A stretch of 64,000 bases of DNA, taken from the NCBI GenBank assembly GCA_021292105.1, contig CM037865.1, positions 67,441,130 through 67,505,129 on the forward strand, written 5' to 3'. Shown here one piece after another: positions 1 to 11,936 of the stretch. The stretch is from Anadara kagoshimensis. Its lineage: Eukaryota > Mollusca > Bivalvia > Arcoida > Arcidae. Under the pieces are notes generated by a model, which did no database searches, had not been told where the DNA came from, and saw nothing but the letters and a program-made list of their open reading frames with translations. Made by a program: the position numbers and the translations under genes. Position 1 is the first letter of the stretch, and each line of letters opens with the position of its first letter.

Positions 1-264
1 ATTTATTTTTTTAAATTTCATTTATTCTTTCCTGGTTTATTTTTATTATTATTTTTACCTTTGAATTTATTTATTTATTATTTTATTTATTTATTTATTT
101 ATTTATCATTAATTAACTGATTATTATTTTTTATTGATATTTTTCAATTGTTATTTTTTGTTGCTTTTTATAAAACCCTACAATTTGACTATGATGATAA
201 TTATACATATTTAGAAAAGAAACTATAGCCAGGTGTACATGTCTCAGGTAAAATTTGGCGATTT
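1..264. other. AT-rich low-complexity flank
   Basis: There is no gene here. Positions 60-110 are a degenerate TTTA microsatellite and the rest is AT-rich sequence without a convincing reading frame. Confidence 0.6.
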
Positions 265-353
265 TAAAATGTATGCTAAGTGAGACTATGGGTTTTTTTA
301 AATGTATGCTAAGTGAGACTATGGTTTTTTAAAATGTATGCTAAGTGAGACTA
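265..353 (+). repeat. Short tandem repeat, three units
   Basis: The phrase ATGTATGCTAAGTGAGACTA occurs three times in a row, at about 269, 302 and 337, separated by T-rich spacers. The unit is about 34 bp. It abuts the 3' end of the LINE that follows. Confidence 0.8.
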
Positions 354-520
354 AACCAATTATTCACTCTAGGCAATGCTTAAGAATGTTTGTTTATGAT
401 ATTTCAATTCAATTCAATTCAATAAGTCTTTATTGGCTTCAAACATATATTACCTTTATAGCCACAACAAATATCCAAGGCGGCAAATACATACTATACA
501 TAATAAATACATCTTCAATC

Positions 521-3315
521 TTAATTAATATTTAGAAAATCTCTTCTTTTAAATGCATAATATAAATATTTTGTCAAATTAATAATAATATTTTTATTTT
601 TACTGGATAATAAACTAACAAATTTAGACATATTTGGCCAACGACAAAACCACTTTTTGAAATATTTTTTTCTTAAATCTACATATAATGGACAAACCAA
701 TAAAAAATGATATTCATTTTCAATACAATTGGAATTACAACATTTACATATCCTTAAATTTTTGTCGATTTTTCATATCTACCAGTTTCTATTTGTAAAT
801 TATGTGATGAAATCCTAAAATTGGTTAAAACTGACCTAAAATTACTGTGATGTATACAATCTAAATACGGTTAAAAATTACATTAATTTTTAAACTTTGT
901 AAAATATAATAATTTACTTGATAAAGCAAGTTGATTAAACCATTGTTGATGATACTCATCTTGTAGCTTTACCTTGATAACACTAAAATTAGGTATAACA
1001 ATATCCTGTTGCATTCACATATATGCTAAACCTAAGGATTCTAATAAATTTTTAACATGAGATGCCCAATTATTACCTTTATAGTTATAATTATTGTCGG
1101 CATTAACTTGTAGAATATTATAAACATTATATAACAGAATAATATCACATTTCAAAATTTTAACCAGTATTTGATTATTTCATTTTTACTTACAAAAGAG
1201 AGAGGAAATCTCCCTAGCTCACCATAGATAGCTGTGTTACACGAAGATCTTTTAACTTTAAGTATGCGTTTACAATATTTAATATGCAGGCGTTCAATTG
1301 CATTAGCCGGGTGGAATCCCCAAACCTCTGCACCATAACTTAAAATAGGTGAGATCATAGTATCAAAAATGTGTAAACTATTTGAAACTTTTAAAAACAA
1401 TTCACATGTAACATTCAGTAAATTATTAGCAGATTTTGTACCAATGTCACAGATTACATTTTGAGTTTGATTCCATTTACCATTTGTAGAAAAATTTTCA
1501 CCAAGATACACATAATTTTTAACATGTTCTATTTGTACCCCATCAAATGTAATATTTCCATCAACAACTTTACCACTATTTTGAAAAACCATAACCTTTG
1601 TTTTATCAGTATTTACTTCAATACTCCATTCATCACAATATCCCTTCAATTTATTAACTAATGTTTGTAAACCTTTTCTTGATTTTGAAAATAAAACGGT
1701 ATCGTCAACAAATAAAAAAGAAAATAGGTTGACACCATTCACCTGAAAATACTCAGAATCATTAACCTTTAAATATTCTTGCATATCATTAATAAACAAT
1801 AAAAATAAAATTGGTGATAAAGGTTCACCTTGTTTAACACCACAAGAAGATTCGAAATATTCAGAAACATTTCCATTAAATTTAACACAGGACCTAACAT
1901 TTTTATACATTGATTTAATAATTGCAACAATCTTGGAGCTAACTCCCGCACAAAACAGCTTATACCATAATACATTTCTAGGTATCTTGTCAAAAGCTTT
2001 CTTAAAGTCTACAAATACATAATATAATTTTTCTTTCTTACTCAAAACCTTAGAAATAATGGAGTGTAATAAAAAGATACAATCGGTGGTAGATCTATTT
2101 GGTAAAAAACCAAACTGATTTGTATTTATAACATCATTATTTTCAACCCATTTCATTAGTCTATTATTTAATACTAAAGAAAACAATTTTGCAATAACAT
2201 TAACAAGAGTAATACCTCTAAAATCATTAACACTGGTTGATTTACCTTTCTTAGGTACAGGAACTATCAAACCTTCAGACCACTGTTCAGAATAAACACC
2301 ACTATCAAAAACATGGTTAAAATAACAACTAAGTAAGGAATAAGAATATCATCTATACATTTTATAACTTCGCTTAATATACCATCTACACCTGGACTTT
2401 TAGCGTTTTTCATACTATTCAATACAATTGATATTTCAGTCGCTGTAATTTCTGAATCTAACATTTCATCAGAAATTTTAACAGTACTAGACTCATCATA
2501 AACAACATCATTATTTATACTACCATACATATCTTTAAATTAATGAAAAAAATCATTAACATTGATTTTAGTATTTACATTATTTACACCCTGTTTTACA
2601 TTTTTAATAGCCCTCCAAAAGTTTTTAGGCTGTGTTTTGGCAATGACTTGTCACCACAAAGTCTACCGTTTCCAATTAATATACCTGTATTTTTACATAA
2701 ATTAATCAACCTTCTACCATTTACATTTACCACATTGTCACTTGTACATCTAGCCAGATTTTCAACCAGTAAATTCTCATCAAGATTCATACATTGATCA
2801 TAGTTATGATCTAAGATAAAGTCATTAAGTTTACCAACTCTGGAATTTAAATCACCAGTAACTAAAAGTTTACCTTTATTTTTGTATTTCACTATATAAG
2901 ATTCTAACAAAGCAAAAAAGTCTATATCCTCTCTCCTTAAAACATGAGAATCATGAGGTAAAATATAAATCATACATATATAAATATCTTCTTCTATATT
3001 AAAACATTCTTTCTTTAATTTTATCCATAAGATACCATCATTGTTATTTTCTAAAACGTCAAAAGTATCTTCTAACCCTTTTTTATAATACAGAGATAAA
3101 CCACCGCTAACCCTACCCCTAGATTTCTTTGACTTTTTCTTACCCGCAATTTTTACACAATTATATTTTGGGAACTTAATATTTTTATTTGATGATAACC
3201 AAGTTTCGGACAAAAACACAAAGTCATAGTCATCGATAAAATTTGTAAAATTAGTGTCACTAGCATGCCTATTGAGTCTACCGATATTCCACGAAAGAAA
3301 CTTTATTTGTCCCTC
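521..3315 (-). pseudogene. LINE-A ORF2 (endonuclease plus reverse transcriptase), broken
   Basis: The endonuclease starts near 3310 in a frame overlapping the ORF1 end (FLSWNIG, then FLSETWL) and continues through 3219-2596 with a GDLN catalytic motif. It stops before the family's usual SDH motif: sequence jumps at about 2610 into the linker ahead of the RT (KSPGVDGI at 2410-2385). The RT core at 2270-1152 shows FVDFKKAFD, GVKQGEPLSP and FVDD in place of the usual YADD/FADD; both aspartates are kept. After a frameshift the C-terminus reappears at about 770-521 with a Cys/His cluster (RICKCC then EYHFLL.CP). At least three frame breaks and one deletion are present, so it is non-functional. Confidence 0.85.
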
Positions 3316-3324
3316 GGACCTGTC

Positions 3325-4488
3325 CTATGCATCTTCCATACTGCTGATTCCCTCTGGTCGCGTTTCCGGGCCTCGGTACTCCCTTCCGTTAATGTAGAGC
3401 CTGTCTATCACTAACTTTACGGTATTGCCATTTTCGCGCTCTCTTTTCATCACTGGCATAAGCCTTCGTCTTTTGTCTGCGATATCCTTGGGGTATTGCT
3501 CACTTATACCGTACCTGGTATTTTTAAGCATGAAGCTTTGTTGACGAATATTTTCCTTCTCCTGGAAACTATGAAATTTACCCACAATTGGGCGGGGTTT
3601 CCACTACCTGACGTAACTTTATTTCCAATTCTATGTGCTCGATCTATCTGTAGTTTATTAACACCTGTATCTATTTTAAGTTCTTTGAAACAAAAATCTT
3701 TCACTAAATCGATACATTTTTCTTTTGAAACTTCTGGTATCCCGAAAAATAAAAGGTTTTCGCGCATCGACCTCGATTGTACATCCAATAAAGACTTTTT
3801 CATACTTTCATTTTAAGCATTTAAAATGTCTGCCTGGGCTCACAAACCATCCATGTCTTTTCTCAACTGTTTGTTCTTTTCAAATTGTTCTAATGCGGTT
3901 TTTGTGTCATCAAAACTGTTACCGAGAAAACTCACCGACCTTTCAACGTCATAAACCCGCTGATCTATCCCTTTAACCGTAATCTCTATTTTCTGAACAT
4001 TTGAACTTAGTGCACTTACAGATGATTCAATTGATTCTAATTTTGAAAGTTTATCTTTAATTATTCTCAAATCACTAGCAATGTCCTTTGCCCAAGGCGG
4101 TGGGGAAGCTGCCGTCATTTGATGAGGCGACGGTTGTAGGTACGGTTGTGATACTGTATGTGATTGTTGAAGTTGTATAGGTTGTGGCTGCACCTGGTTA
4201 GGCATGTACATATATTGTGACGGTGATTGGATTTGAGACTGAGACTGTGGTTGAGATATTGGTTGAGATATTGGTCCAGCCATTGCGGACATGTTTTGAA
4301 ATACATCATTATATTGCGACATGCTTTGATCTAATAATCTGAAGTCTAACGTGCCCCTTACTGTGTTCAATATATCTGAAGAATCATCACTTTTTGACTT
4401 CACTTTTTTTTTTCTTTGGCCTTGTATCATCGGGACTTATTTTAGAGTTGTCAGAAATTTTCTTCAGGTTTTTTCCTCTTGAAGGCAT
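3325..4488 (-). pseudogene. LINE-A ORF1, frameshifted
   Basis: The start codon is at 4488-4486 (MPSRGKN). The frame breaks in an A-run near 4405 and resumes as a Gln/Ser/Pro-rich segment (4430-3840) with a heptad-like region near its end. After another break, 3803-3504 carries an RRM-like ORF1 domain (RSMRENLLFFGIPE and later DRAHRIG), as in L1-ORF1p-type proteins. The basic C-terminal part is at 3585-3325. Family knowledge suggests an RNA-binding chaperone role in the retrotransposon particle. Several frameshifts disable it. Confidence 0.8.
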
Positions 4489-5039
4489 CAATTATGAGAA
4501 TGTTCGATAATGTTCAAAATGAAATGTAAACAAATCGACCGGACATACACTACTGACCACTCGAGTATGACCACAGGTGTGATAACAGATGACTACTGTT
4601 TACGTGTCATATAAATTAATATGAAGAGATAGTATACCTGATATAAATTTGGGCATAAAAGTCACCAAAAGTGTTATCTTCACTAGAAGCCACTTACATG
4701 CAATGCTCCAACATACTATCAAAGTCCATAGCAAGTTTGAGTCCTAAATACCATCGTAATTCAACACTTTTGTGGACATTATGGAGAGCTTCAGGTAACG
4801 CGTCCGTCACCTGACCGCCATACGCTACCAATATTTATAAATGTTTGCCGATCACAACTGCGTCCTAAAATTCTAAAATTATATCATAAATTCCAATTAT
4901 AATTTTTGTCGTCGGACAACCTGAATATAATCCATCCATCAACAATAAGTATACACCGTCGAAAGTTTATCTCTGTGCTAAAGAAAAGGAGTAGAAGGTC
5001 GATTGACTAGATAGATAGCTAAGGTTTCAAAAGAGGTAT
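4489..5039. other. No gene seen; probable LINE-A 5' leader then unique sequence
   Basis: The first 100-150 bases upstream of ORF1 are probably the LINE 5' untranslated region. I see no coding or repeat signature in the remainder. Confidence 0.4.
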
Positions 5040-5345
5040 AGTCTTAATATTCTTGCGCTTAAATAATAAAGCGGCAGTATTTTATGTTAGTTTTCAGATT
5101 TTTTGCTCATACAAAGGTCTATTTTACTGGCATTTTTTGTTAATAAGCTCATCTTTGTGCTTGATTATGCTAAAATATAAAAAATGAGGGGGTCTTCCCG
5201 TCTTTAATAATCTTTTTCAGTTTTCTCTTTGGAAGACCAACTTATACGTTATTGTTTCTGTATATATTTTCAAAACGCAATTATTACGAATTTTCCATAA
5301 AACAAAGGTCCTCTTAGGAGAAAATGGTCAAATTTTATTGCTATA
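5040..5345 (-). repeat. Dispersed repeat R1, copy 1
   Basis: About 300 bases match the reverse complement of 36950-37245. Shared landmarks are the TCTTGCGCTTAAATA end, AAAGGTCTATTT, the GGAAGACCAACTT stretch and the terminal GGAGAAAATGGTCA. I cannot place it in a known family. The second copy carries a 114-residue open frame that is broken here, so I do not call it coding. Confidence 0.7.
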
Positions 5346-5460
5346 CAAACAAACTGACCAAACCACAATTGTTACTTTAAATTCAAAAGATTCCCTATGT
5401 TAGGGAAGATTTTGTGCGTTTGGCGTAGAACTGCTTTCAAAAAATCTTGGATCCGCCCCT

Positions 5461-5960
5461 GATTGCTTCTTTACTTACTCACTTACTTACGTCTTACTTA
5501 ATAACTAACTAATTTGCTTACTAGCTTACTTACTTACTTACTTACATATAATACTTAATAACATACTTACTTACTTACTAACTTACTTACTTCTTACTTA
5601 CTAACTCACTTGCTTACTTACTTACTTACTTATTTATATTACTAACTAACTAACTTGCTTACTTACTGACTTACTTAACTTTGTTTACTTACTTACTTAC
5701 TTGCTTGCTTACTTACTTATTTATATTACTAACTAACTTGCTTACTTACTTACTAACTAACAAACTTGCTTACTTACTTTTTTACTTCCTTACTTACTAC
5801 TTACTAACTAACTTGCTTTCTTGCTTACTTACTTACTTACTAACTAACTTGCTTTCTTGCTTACTTACTTACTTACTTCTTACTTACTAACTAACTAACT
5901 TACTCACTTACATACTTACTTACTTACATGTACTGCATACTACATACTTCCTTACTTACT
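5461..5960. repeat. Long degenerate (ACTT)n microsatellite
   Basis: About 500 bases consist of ACTT/CTTA tetranucleotides with frequent AACT and TGCT variants. Open frames across it translate to Leu/Thr/Tyr repeats and are not genes. Confidence 0.95.
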
Positions 5961-6039
5961 TACTTCTTACTCTGAAACCTGATAGGGTCTGACAAAGACA
6001 TGAAAATAGAATGTTATTGTTTTGTCGCCAAGCAGTCGG

Positions 6040-6140
6040 CATTTGGGAATTAAAATCACAAACGTCGTCGGTGAAGACCTTAAACACCGATGTTCGATGT
6101 CACGGCAAGCGTGGCACGTTACAGAGCTCGCACATTACCC
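6040..6140 (+). mobile_element. SINE 3' fragment
   Basis: The stretch containing AAGACCTTAAACACCGATG, GTGGCACGTT and GAGTGCACT matches the body of the SINE at 43110-43395 (AAAAACCGATG, GTAGCACGTT, GAGGGCACT). No promoter boxes remain. Confidence 0.55.
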
Positions 6141-6169
6141 TGAGTGCACTCCAAATAACTTTATTAAAA

Positions 6170-6635
6170 TAACAAAGCAAGCTGCTTACAAATAGATTGT
6201 TGTGCCCAGGGAAATTGCAAATTGGCTCATCTGGGTCCTCAAACAGTTTTATGGTCGTTATCACAGTTTTGTTGATAAGTTTGATTATATGTGTCAAGGA
6301 TTGCCTGCTCTGGATATAATTGACGTTCCATAGTTTCATGTTTCTTTCACTCAATTGTAATTACACATTAGTTGGCTTAACAGAAGGTAGTCATCTTTCC
6401 GGAGCAACCGGCCTCACTTCCCTGGTGGAAGTTCATGCTTTTAGCCAAACTTTTCAGTTTCAAAGTGATTAAAAGATTGATTAGTCTGTTAGTTTTTGAT
6501 TTTGAATACACACGCGGTGATTGTAACTGGCATAACAGAAGGCGCTTTACCTTTCCGAGCACCTGTCCTCGCTTCTCTGGTGGTAGGTCACGGGGCATAC
6601 TTTCAAAATAGATTAGTATGTTTGTTTTTTATATT
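6170..6635 (+). mobile_element. Penelope-like element 3' end, double tail
   Basis: It begins with degenerate C-terminal codons of the Penelope-like reverse transcriptase family seen at 15656-15990 and continues into the 3' tail (TCCGGAGCAACCGGCCTCAC, then GTGGAAGTTCATG). A second, more diverged tail follows at about 6505-6635 (TTTCCGAGCACC, TGGTGGTAGGTCACG, GATTAGTATGTTTGTTTTT). Two successive tails also occur at 60235-60660. Confidence 0.75.
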
Positions 6636-6834
6636 TGATTCGAATGTATACATGTATTTGATATAAGTCCAGAAATACTTTCAAGAAGTTCATGCTTAAC
6701 TAGTATTACTATGAGCAATCTCGGAGCACGAAATGACGCAATCTTTATGGAAAGTTTTAAAACATAAAACCGAATATATGTCTGCACAAGTGAATAACTG
6801 GTGTACAAAAACTTAAATAAAAAGAAGAAAATGG

Positions 6835-7070
6835 AACTGGCTGGGGTACATACTGAGGAAAGAGGGAACAAATGACTGCAAGACAGCACTAGGGTGGCAA
6901 CTAGAGGGGGTAAAGATAAAGGGGAAGACCTAAGTCCATATGGAGGAGAACGAGTGAAAAGGAAAGAAACGCCGCCGGATGGACCAGCTGAAACACAGCG
7001 AAAACAGTAGCGAAGGACAGGCAAAAATGGAAGGACAGCGTTATGGTCTTATGCGCCTTCTTGCGAGGAG
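6835..7070 (+). pseudogene. C-terminal fragment of a LINE reverse transcriptase
   Basis: Reading across two frames gives the typical end of an RTE/L1-like endonuclease-RT protein: WLGYILRKEG, then a basic region encoding WRRTSEKERNAAGW, then VAKDRQKWKDSVMVLCA. The pattern WxGHxLRM ... GRPxxTWRRTxExE ... A.DR.xWkxxVxALCA is known from many invertebrate LINE proteins. At least two frameshifts lie inside 230 bases. No 5' part is nearby, so this is a severely truncated copy. Confidence 0.75.
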
Positions 7071-7477
7071 GGTAAGGAAATACTTAAATATACGTGTAAG
7101 TTCCATTTTTATGAAAGATCTTCACTAATAAACTTGTCCTTTACACGTGGTGATTTTCTAAAGAAAAATGCACTGGTGCATTTAGGTAGTTAACCCTTTT
7201 GCTGCCACGGAACAGTTCAAATTACGTCAACGCTGTGCCGAGATTGTAACGTCATCACAACTGCGTCATCAAAAAGTGACGACAGAAAAAACAGCACCTG
7301 TCTTTAATTTATACACAGTATTTAAAACATTCATTCTGAAGTTATTATTCGGCCGATTGTGATGGAATTTTCAGTATTATAGGCAGAATCTTATTTTCAG
7401 ATTTTTCTCATAAAGTAAATCTTAGGGAATTGTATAATTCCATGATGAAAAAATGTTGAACATAGAGTTGATTTTTA
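7071..7477. other. No gene or repeat recognised
   Basis: AT-rich sequence without supported features between a LINE tail and a SINE. Confidence 0.4.
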
Positions 7478-7690
7478 ATACGCTTTTTCTCGCATCAGCA
7501 TTTTTTCAGCTATTCGCGACGAGAAGTATTTTAATAATCTCTATGGCTTAATCTAAGATTAATTTCGTGTATGCTTAGGAAGTGCGCGTGTGTTGTATGG
7601 TCTGCCTTGTACTAGCGCGCACCCGGGGCGACTTTAAGTTGCTAGATCACCGAGTCAGTAATCCACCGCACCCCCACTGATACCGATATT
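7478..7690 (-). mobile_element. SINE copy, 3' part
   Basis: The reverse complement matches the body of the full-length SINE at 44393-44785: the ACAAGGCAGACCATACAACAC segment, the GCGCGCTAGT segment, TTCTCGTCGCGAATAGCTG and the terminal GATGCGA. The tRNA-like head is missing. Confidence 0.8.
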
Positions 7691-8049
7691 GTGTACTGCA
7701 CTGTGTATTTTATCACCTTGTGACTTACTTTAGGATACTTTTTATCGCTTTTTTGTAAACACTACTTTTTTCATATGGTGAAACGCTATGACATCACTTT
7801 TAAATAATCATAAATTGAAACTTTCTCCACCAAAAATGTTTTTGAACTTCTTTTTATCGTTTTAAATCTTACATATAGTTAAAAAAAGGCTATAAATTAA
7901 TTTTATTAAAATAAATTGGGGGTTAAGACGCTGTTGTGATGTTTCACTTAGGACTTAGAGTGATTTAGGTTTTGCATCACTAATCAGACTTATTTTTGTA
8001 TAATCTACAATATTTAATTAAGTGTAAAATCGCGTAGTCAAAAGTTAAG
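7691..8049. other. No gene seen
   Basis: AT-rich spacer between a SINE fragment and the 3' end of LINE-B. No feature supported. Confidence 0.4.
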
Positions 8050-8343
8050 TTTAGTTTAAACAATATTTTATTTAATTCATAAATACTTAAGTAAAATAAA
8101 TAACATATACAAATATAGAAAATAGGATTCGGGAACAAGCCATGTGCTTATATTAACCCGTCTCCATATCTGAAGTTACAATTTTTGACCAATGAATATA
8201 TATATGTGGGGAGAGAAAAAAAATATTATGAATTATAAATAAATAAGATAGTGTACCATTAAACAATAAATAAATTATAGATCAGTGTACCATAAAACAA
8301 TTAATAAATAAAACAGTGTACCATAAATATGCCAATTATTTTA

Positions 8344-11300
8344 TCAAAAACGCTTAGTAAGTTCAATATATCTTTGGACAGTTGAAAAAAATTCATTATT
8401 TTGTGCGTCGGAAAGTAAATCTGCGTCACCATATAATAATAAGTCAGTGGTAATATTATAACTCTGTTCAAGTTTGGAGATTGTGTTTTGACGAATAATG
8501 TTGTATTTTGAACACTTTAGCAAAAAATGAAAAGTAGACTCTACTTCACCACATGAACACCGAGAACTGTAAATTAAATTTTTATCAAATAGATGTTTAT
8601 TTCATTCTAAGTCTAGCGTGTTGAATTTGACCTTTGCGTGATCCTGAAAAATAAAAAGAAGGGACTTTAGAATTCATGTCAATAGATTGTTTAAAACCAT
8701 AAAGCGAACCATTTCTTACATCTTGGGGAATTTCGTTCCAATCTCTAATGGTTTGAGGGAGAAATGAATTGTAATGAAAATGTGTTCTACAACGAGCAGT
8801 CAGTAAACGATTTTGTCTAGTGCCGTAACGATGAGTATAATCATTGGGAATTAAGTTTGTTAAATAATCAGGTGTACATGTCAGTCCGTGGTACATTTTG
8901 TGAAATTGTATCAGTCGATGTTTCTTCCCTCTGTCGTGTAATGTGTCCCATCCAGTCTCTTTGTATAAACGAAAAATGCTAGTCAGTTTGGTAGCGCCAG
9001 TTACAATTCTGGCTGCTTCTAAATTAATTTTTTCAAGTTGTTCTGTCAAGTTTTCAGTTATATTGTCCCATACTATGTCAGCATATTCTAATTAAGGCCT
9101 TATAAAAGTTATATATTTTTTTCTAGACTGTGACGGTCGAGTTTATACTTAAGTTTTCTCAGGAGGGAAAGTCTGTTATTAGCTTTTGATAAAATGGCAA
9201 CTATATGATTTTTCCAGTATCCATCAGAGGAAAACAATATTCCAAGATGTTTGTGGGTTTCGACTTCGGTTATTGGAATGTGGTTCATATAAAGTTGGGG
9301 ATGAAAGGGCATAGATGTTTTGCGTGAAATAATCATGGATTCTGTTTTGTTGGGGTTAAATGTGACCAGCCACTTTTGAGCCCAGTTATGTATAAGATCA
9401 AGATCATTATTCAAAATGACTGCAGCATCAAATGGATCTTCAACAGTTATATATAAAGAAGTATCGTCAGCAAACAGTTTAATTTCACTTTGTATGTTAT
9501 TTACTATATCATTAATATAAATTATAAAAAGAATAGGACCCAGAATTGAACCTTGTGGGACGCCTGCTCGTATGAATTCCCAGGTTGAAGTTACATTATT
9601 GTTAAAAACAACCCTTTGTTGTCTACCTTCCAAATAACTTTTAAACCACAGAAGTAAAGATCCACCTATTCCAATAGACTTTAGTTTTTCTAATAAACCC
9701 CGATGCCAAACTCTGTCAAAAGCTTTGCTTATGTCGCAAAATATAACCCTTATTTCTTTCCCACTATCGAGTGCTGTAGAAATGTCATTGCTAATGTCTA
9801 AAAGTTGATTTACAGTTGAGTCACCCGGTCTGAAACCAGACTGAAAAGGTGTAATATAGAGTTGTCCAGTAAATAGTTGTTTAAATATTTATAAACACAA
9901 CGTTCCATAACCTTGCCAAGAATGTTTAACAATGAAATTGGGCGATAATTACTAACATTACTTGGATCTTCTTTCTTATATACAGGAGTAATATTTGCTT
10001 GTTTCCAAATAGTTGGAAATATGGAGTTTTGTAACAGTTTTGTAAAATATTTACTTAGAGGAAAGCATAGTATATCAGAAGCCCGGATTAGTAAGAGGGG
10101 GTGGATATTGTCTGGACCAGAAGCTTTTGATGCCTTAAGGCAATTTATAATATCTTCAACATCCTTAGGAGTGATTTGTAAGTTTGATAAAGAGTATTCA
10201 GGAACGGGGAGGTTTGGGGGTGATTGATTATCATCACAGAGATAAGTTTGTTTTACAAAAAACTTGTTGAGTGCGTCAGCTTTATCTTGCTCCTCGCTTA
10301 TCACTGTATTTCCAATAAGTAACGGTGGGATAGAGGAAGACTTTTTTATACACATAAATGTTTTAGCAATTTGCCACCAGTTTTTCTCGTCAAGCTTACC
10401 AGAACACAATTTTTCAGTCATTTTAGTGTAGTATTGTTCTTTGGCTAATCTACAAGCAGTAATACACCTATTTCTTATTTTTCTAAAATCAGCCCAGTGA
10501 GCAACTTCATTACTTTTCTTAGCCTTTTTATGAATTCTCTTACGTTTTCTTATTAATTTTCTTATATTATTATGCATCCAAGGCTTGTCGTTATGTCTAA
10601 CTGTTACTTGTTTATTAGGTATATTTTGAAGCAGCTTCTTTTATAATGTTTGTAATGCGAAGAGCAGTATTATTCAAATTATCATCATTTATAAAATCCC
10701 AATTAGTATCTAAAAGGTTCTCCCTATATAAATCCCAATTAGCTTGGTTGTAATACCAGATAGTTCGTTGGATAGAAATATTCTGTGGTTTCTCAATATT
10801 CAAGACAAGAAAAATGGGACAGTGATATCTAACATTGACATCGTAAAAAGATTCACCCACACCACTGTTAATCACTATAGTTTCGTCATTTATGAGGAAA
10901 AGATCTAAAAGGGAGGCCGAATTATCCCAGTAATGTGTAGGTTCTTTGATAAGCTGAGTGAGATTAAACGTTTGTGATATATTACTTATTTTCTTATTAG
11001 AATTGGACAATTGGTCTTCATTAAAGTCACCAGTTATGACCATATAGTCGGGTTAAGATTTGAAGCGAGATCAATGGAATGCATAATTTTGTCCCATACA
11101 GAAATGTCCGAATCAGGGGGTCTGTAAAATGCACCTACTAGTAATGTTTTGTTTCTTATGAACATTTCCAACCAAAGACATTCAATTCCATAAACATTGA
11201 GTTCTGGTCTAGGTTTACAATAAATAGATTTACTGACATATGCCAACAAACCCCCCCCTTTTGTTATTTTTTCAAAACGTAGTGGTTTGTGATATCCGTC

Positions 11301-11936
11301 AATTGTTATGTCCGATTCATCAGTGTCGGGTGTCAACCATGTTTCTGTAAATAAAAGAATGTCGTAAGAATTAAGCTCGGTTCGTATGCTTTCAAGTTTG
11401 GGTAAAATACTTTGTACATTTAGATGAAGGATTGTGAGATATTTTTGAGAGAATAATTCAATAGAGGGGTCTGATAAATCGTCACATGATGTAGAATCGA
11501 AGGTTTCTGAATCGGTGCCTGGACCAGGGTTTTTATGTATATCACCACATTTGTGCAAAATATTATAAATACACGCAGCAATCAAAATTACTAAGATAGT
11601 GTCATGTAAAGAAAAAATTATTTTCTTCAGGAAATCAAAAATATATACTTTATCAAGCATGTCATAAGAACAGGACAGAGTTGACCTTGATACAAGGGAA
11701 GTAATTACAAATACCACTGTGATGAGTGATGTATCTACCCGTGTACATAACTCAAGAAAAAACAAGATTATAATAACAATACATAATCTTATACCATAAA
11801 CAATAAACATTATGCAGATATATAACAAATAAATTGTAAAAGAATTGGGTGACATGTTTTTTATTGTACTAACGCGTAAATGGCGCATATTATAACTTCC
11901 AATACGAGCCCGATAAATATTCAGTGATACAGTCAT
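8344..11936 (-). pseudogene. LINE-B ORF2: 2A-like leader, endonuclease, reverse transcriptase
   Basis: The N-terminal 130 residues contain several hydrophobic stretches and end in a 2A-like GDIHKNPGP (11546-11520). The AP endonuclease follows (LHLNVQSI, FTETWL, GAFYRPP); a frameshift at about 11040 precedes its GDFN motif, and the usual SDH is RYH here. The RT lies in 10577-9109 (KASGPDNIHP, NYRPISLLN, GVPQGSILGP, LFADDTSLY) with a break near 9820-9640. The C-terminal part at 9049-8344 has ARIVTGAT and RDWNEIP and, after one more frameshift near 8597, a zinc-cluster-like tail. Catalytic RT residues are intact; at least four frame breaks are not compatible with activity. Confidence 0.88.
11520..11546 (-). 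other. 2A-like translational recoding motif in LINE-B ORF2
   Basis: The codons read GDIHKNPGP. The canonical 2A signature is D-(V/I)-E-x-N-P-G-P, so only the Glu position differs (His). 2A-like motifs near the N-terminus of ORF2 are known in APE-type LINEs of marine invertebrates. Whether this variant still causes ribosome skipping cannot be judged from sequence. Confidence 0.75.

Larger units (their letters stand above)
399..4488 (-). mobile_element. LINE-A, degraded non-LTR retrotransposon
   Basis: This is a minus-strand two-ORF LINE. In transcription order it has ORF1 (4488-3325), an AP endonuclease (from about 3315), reverse transcriptase, a C-terminal Cys/His cluster and a 3' end at about 399. 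The 3' end carries a TTGAA-type microsatellite tail, seen on the plus strand as repeated CAATT at 400-424. Several frameshifts and an internal deletion show that the copy is dead. The clade is not assigned; the tail style fits CR1/L2-like or related APE LINEs. Confidence 0.85.

Noticed and set aside
5681..5890. Leu/Thr/Tyr-rich frame that looks like a membrane peptide
   Set aside because: It is a translation of the (ACTT)n microsatellite.
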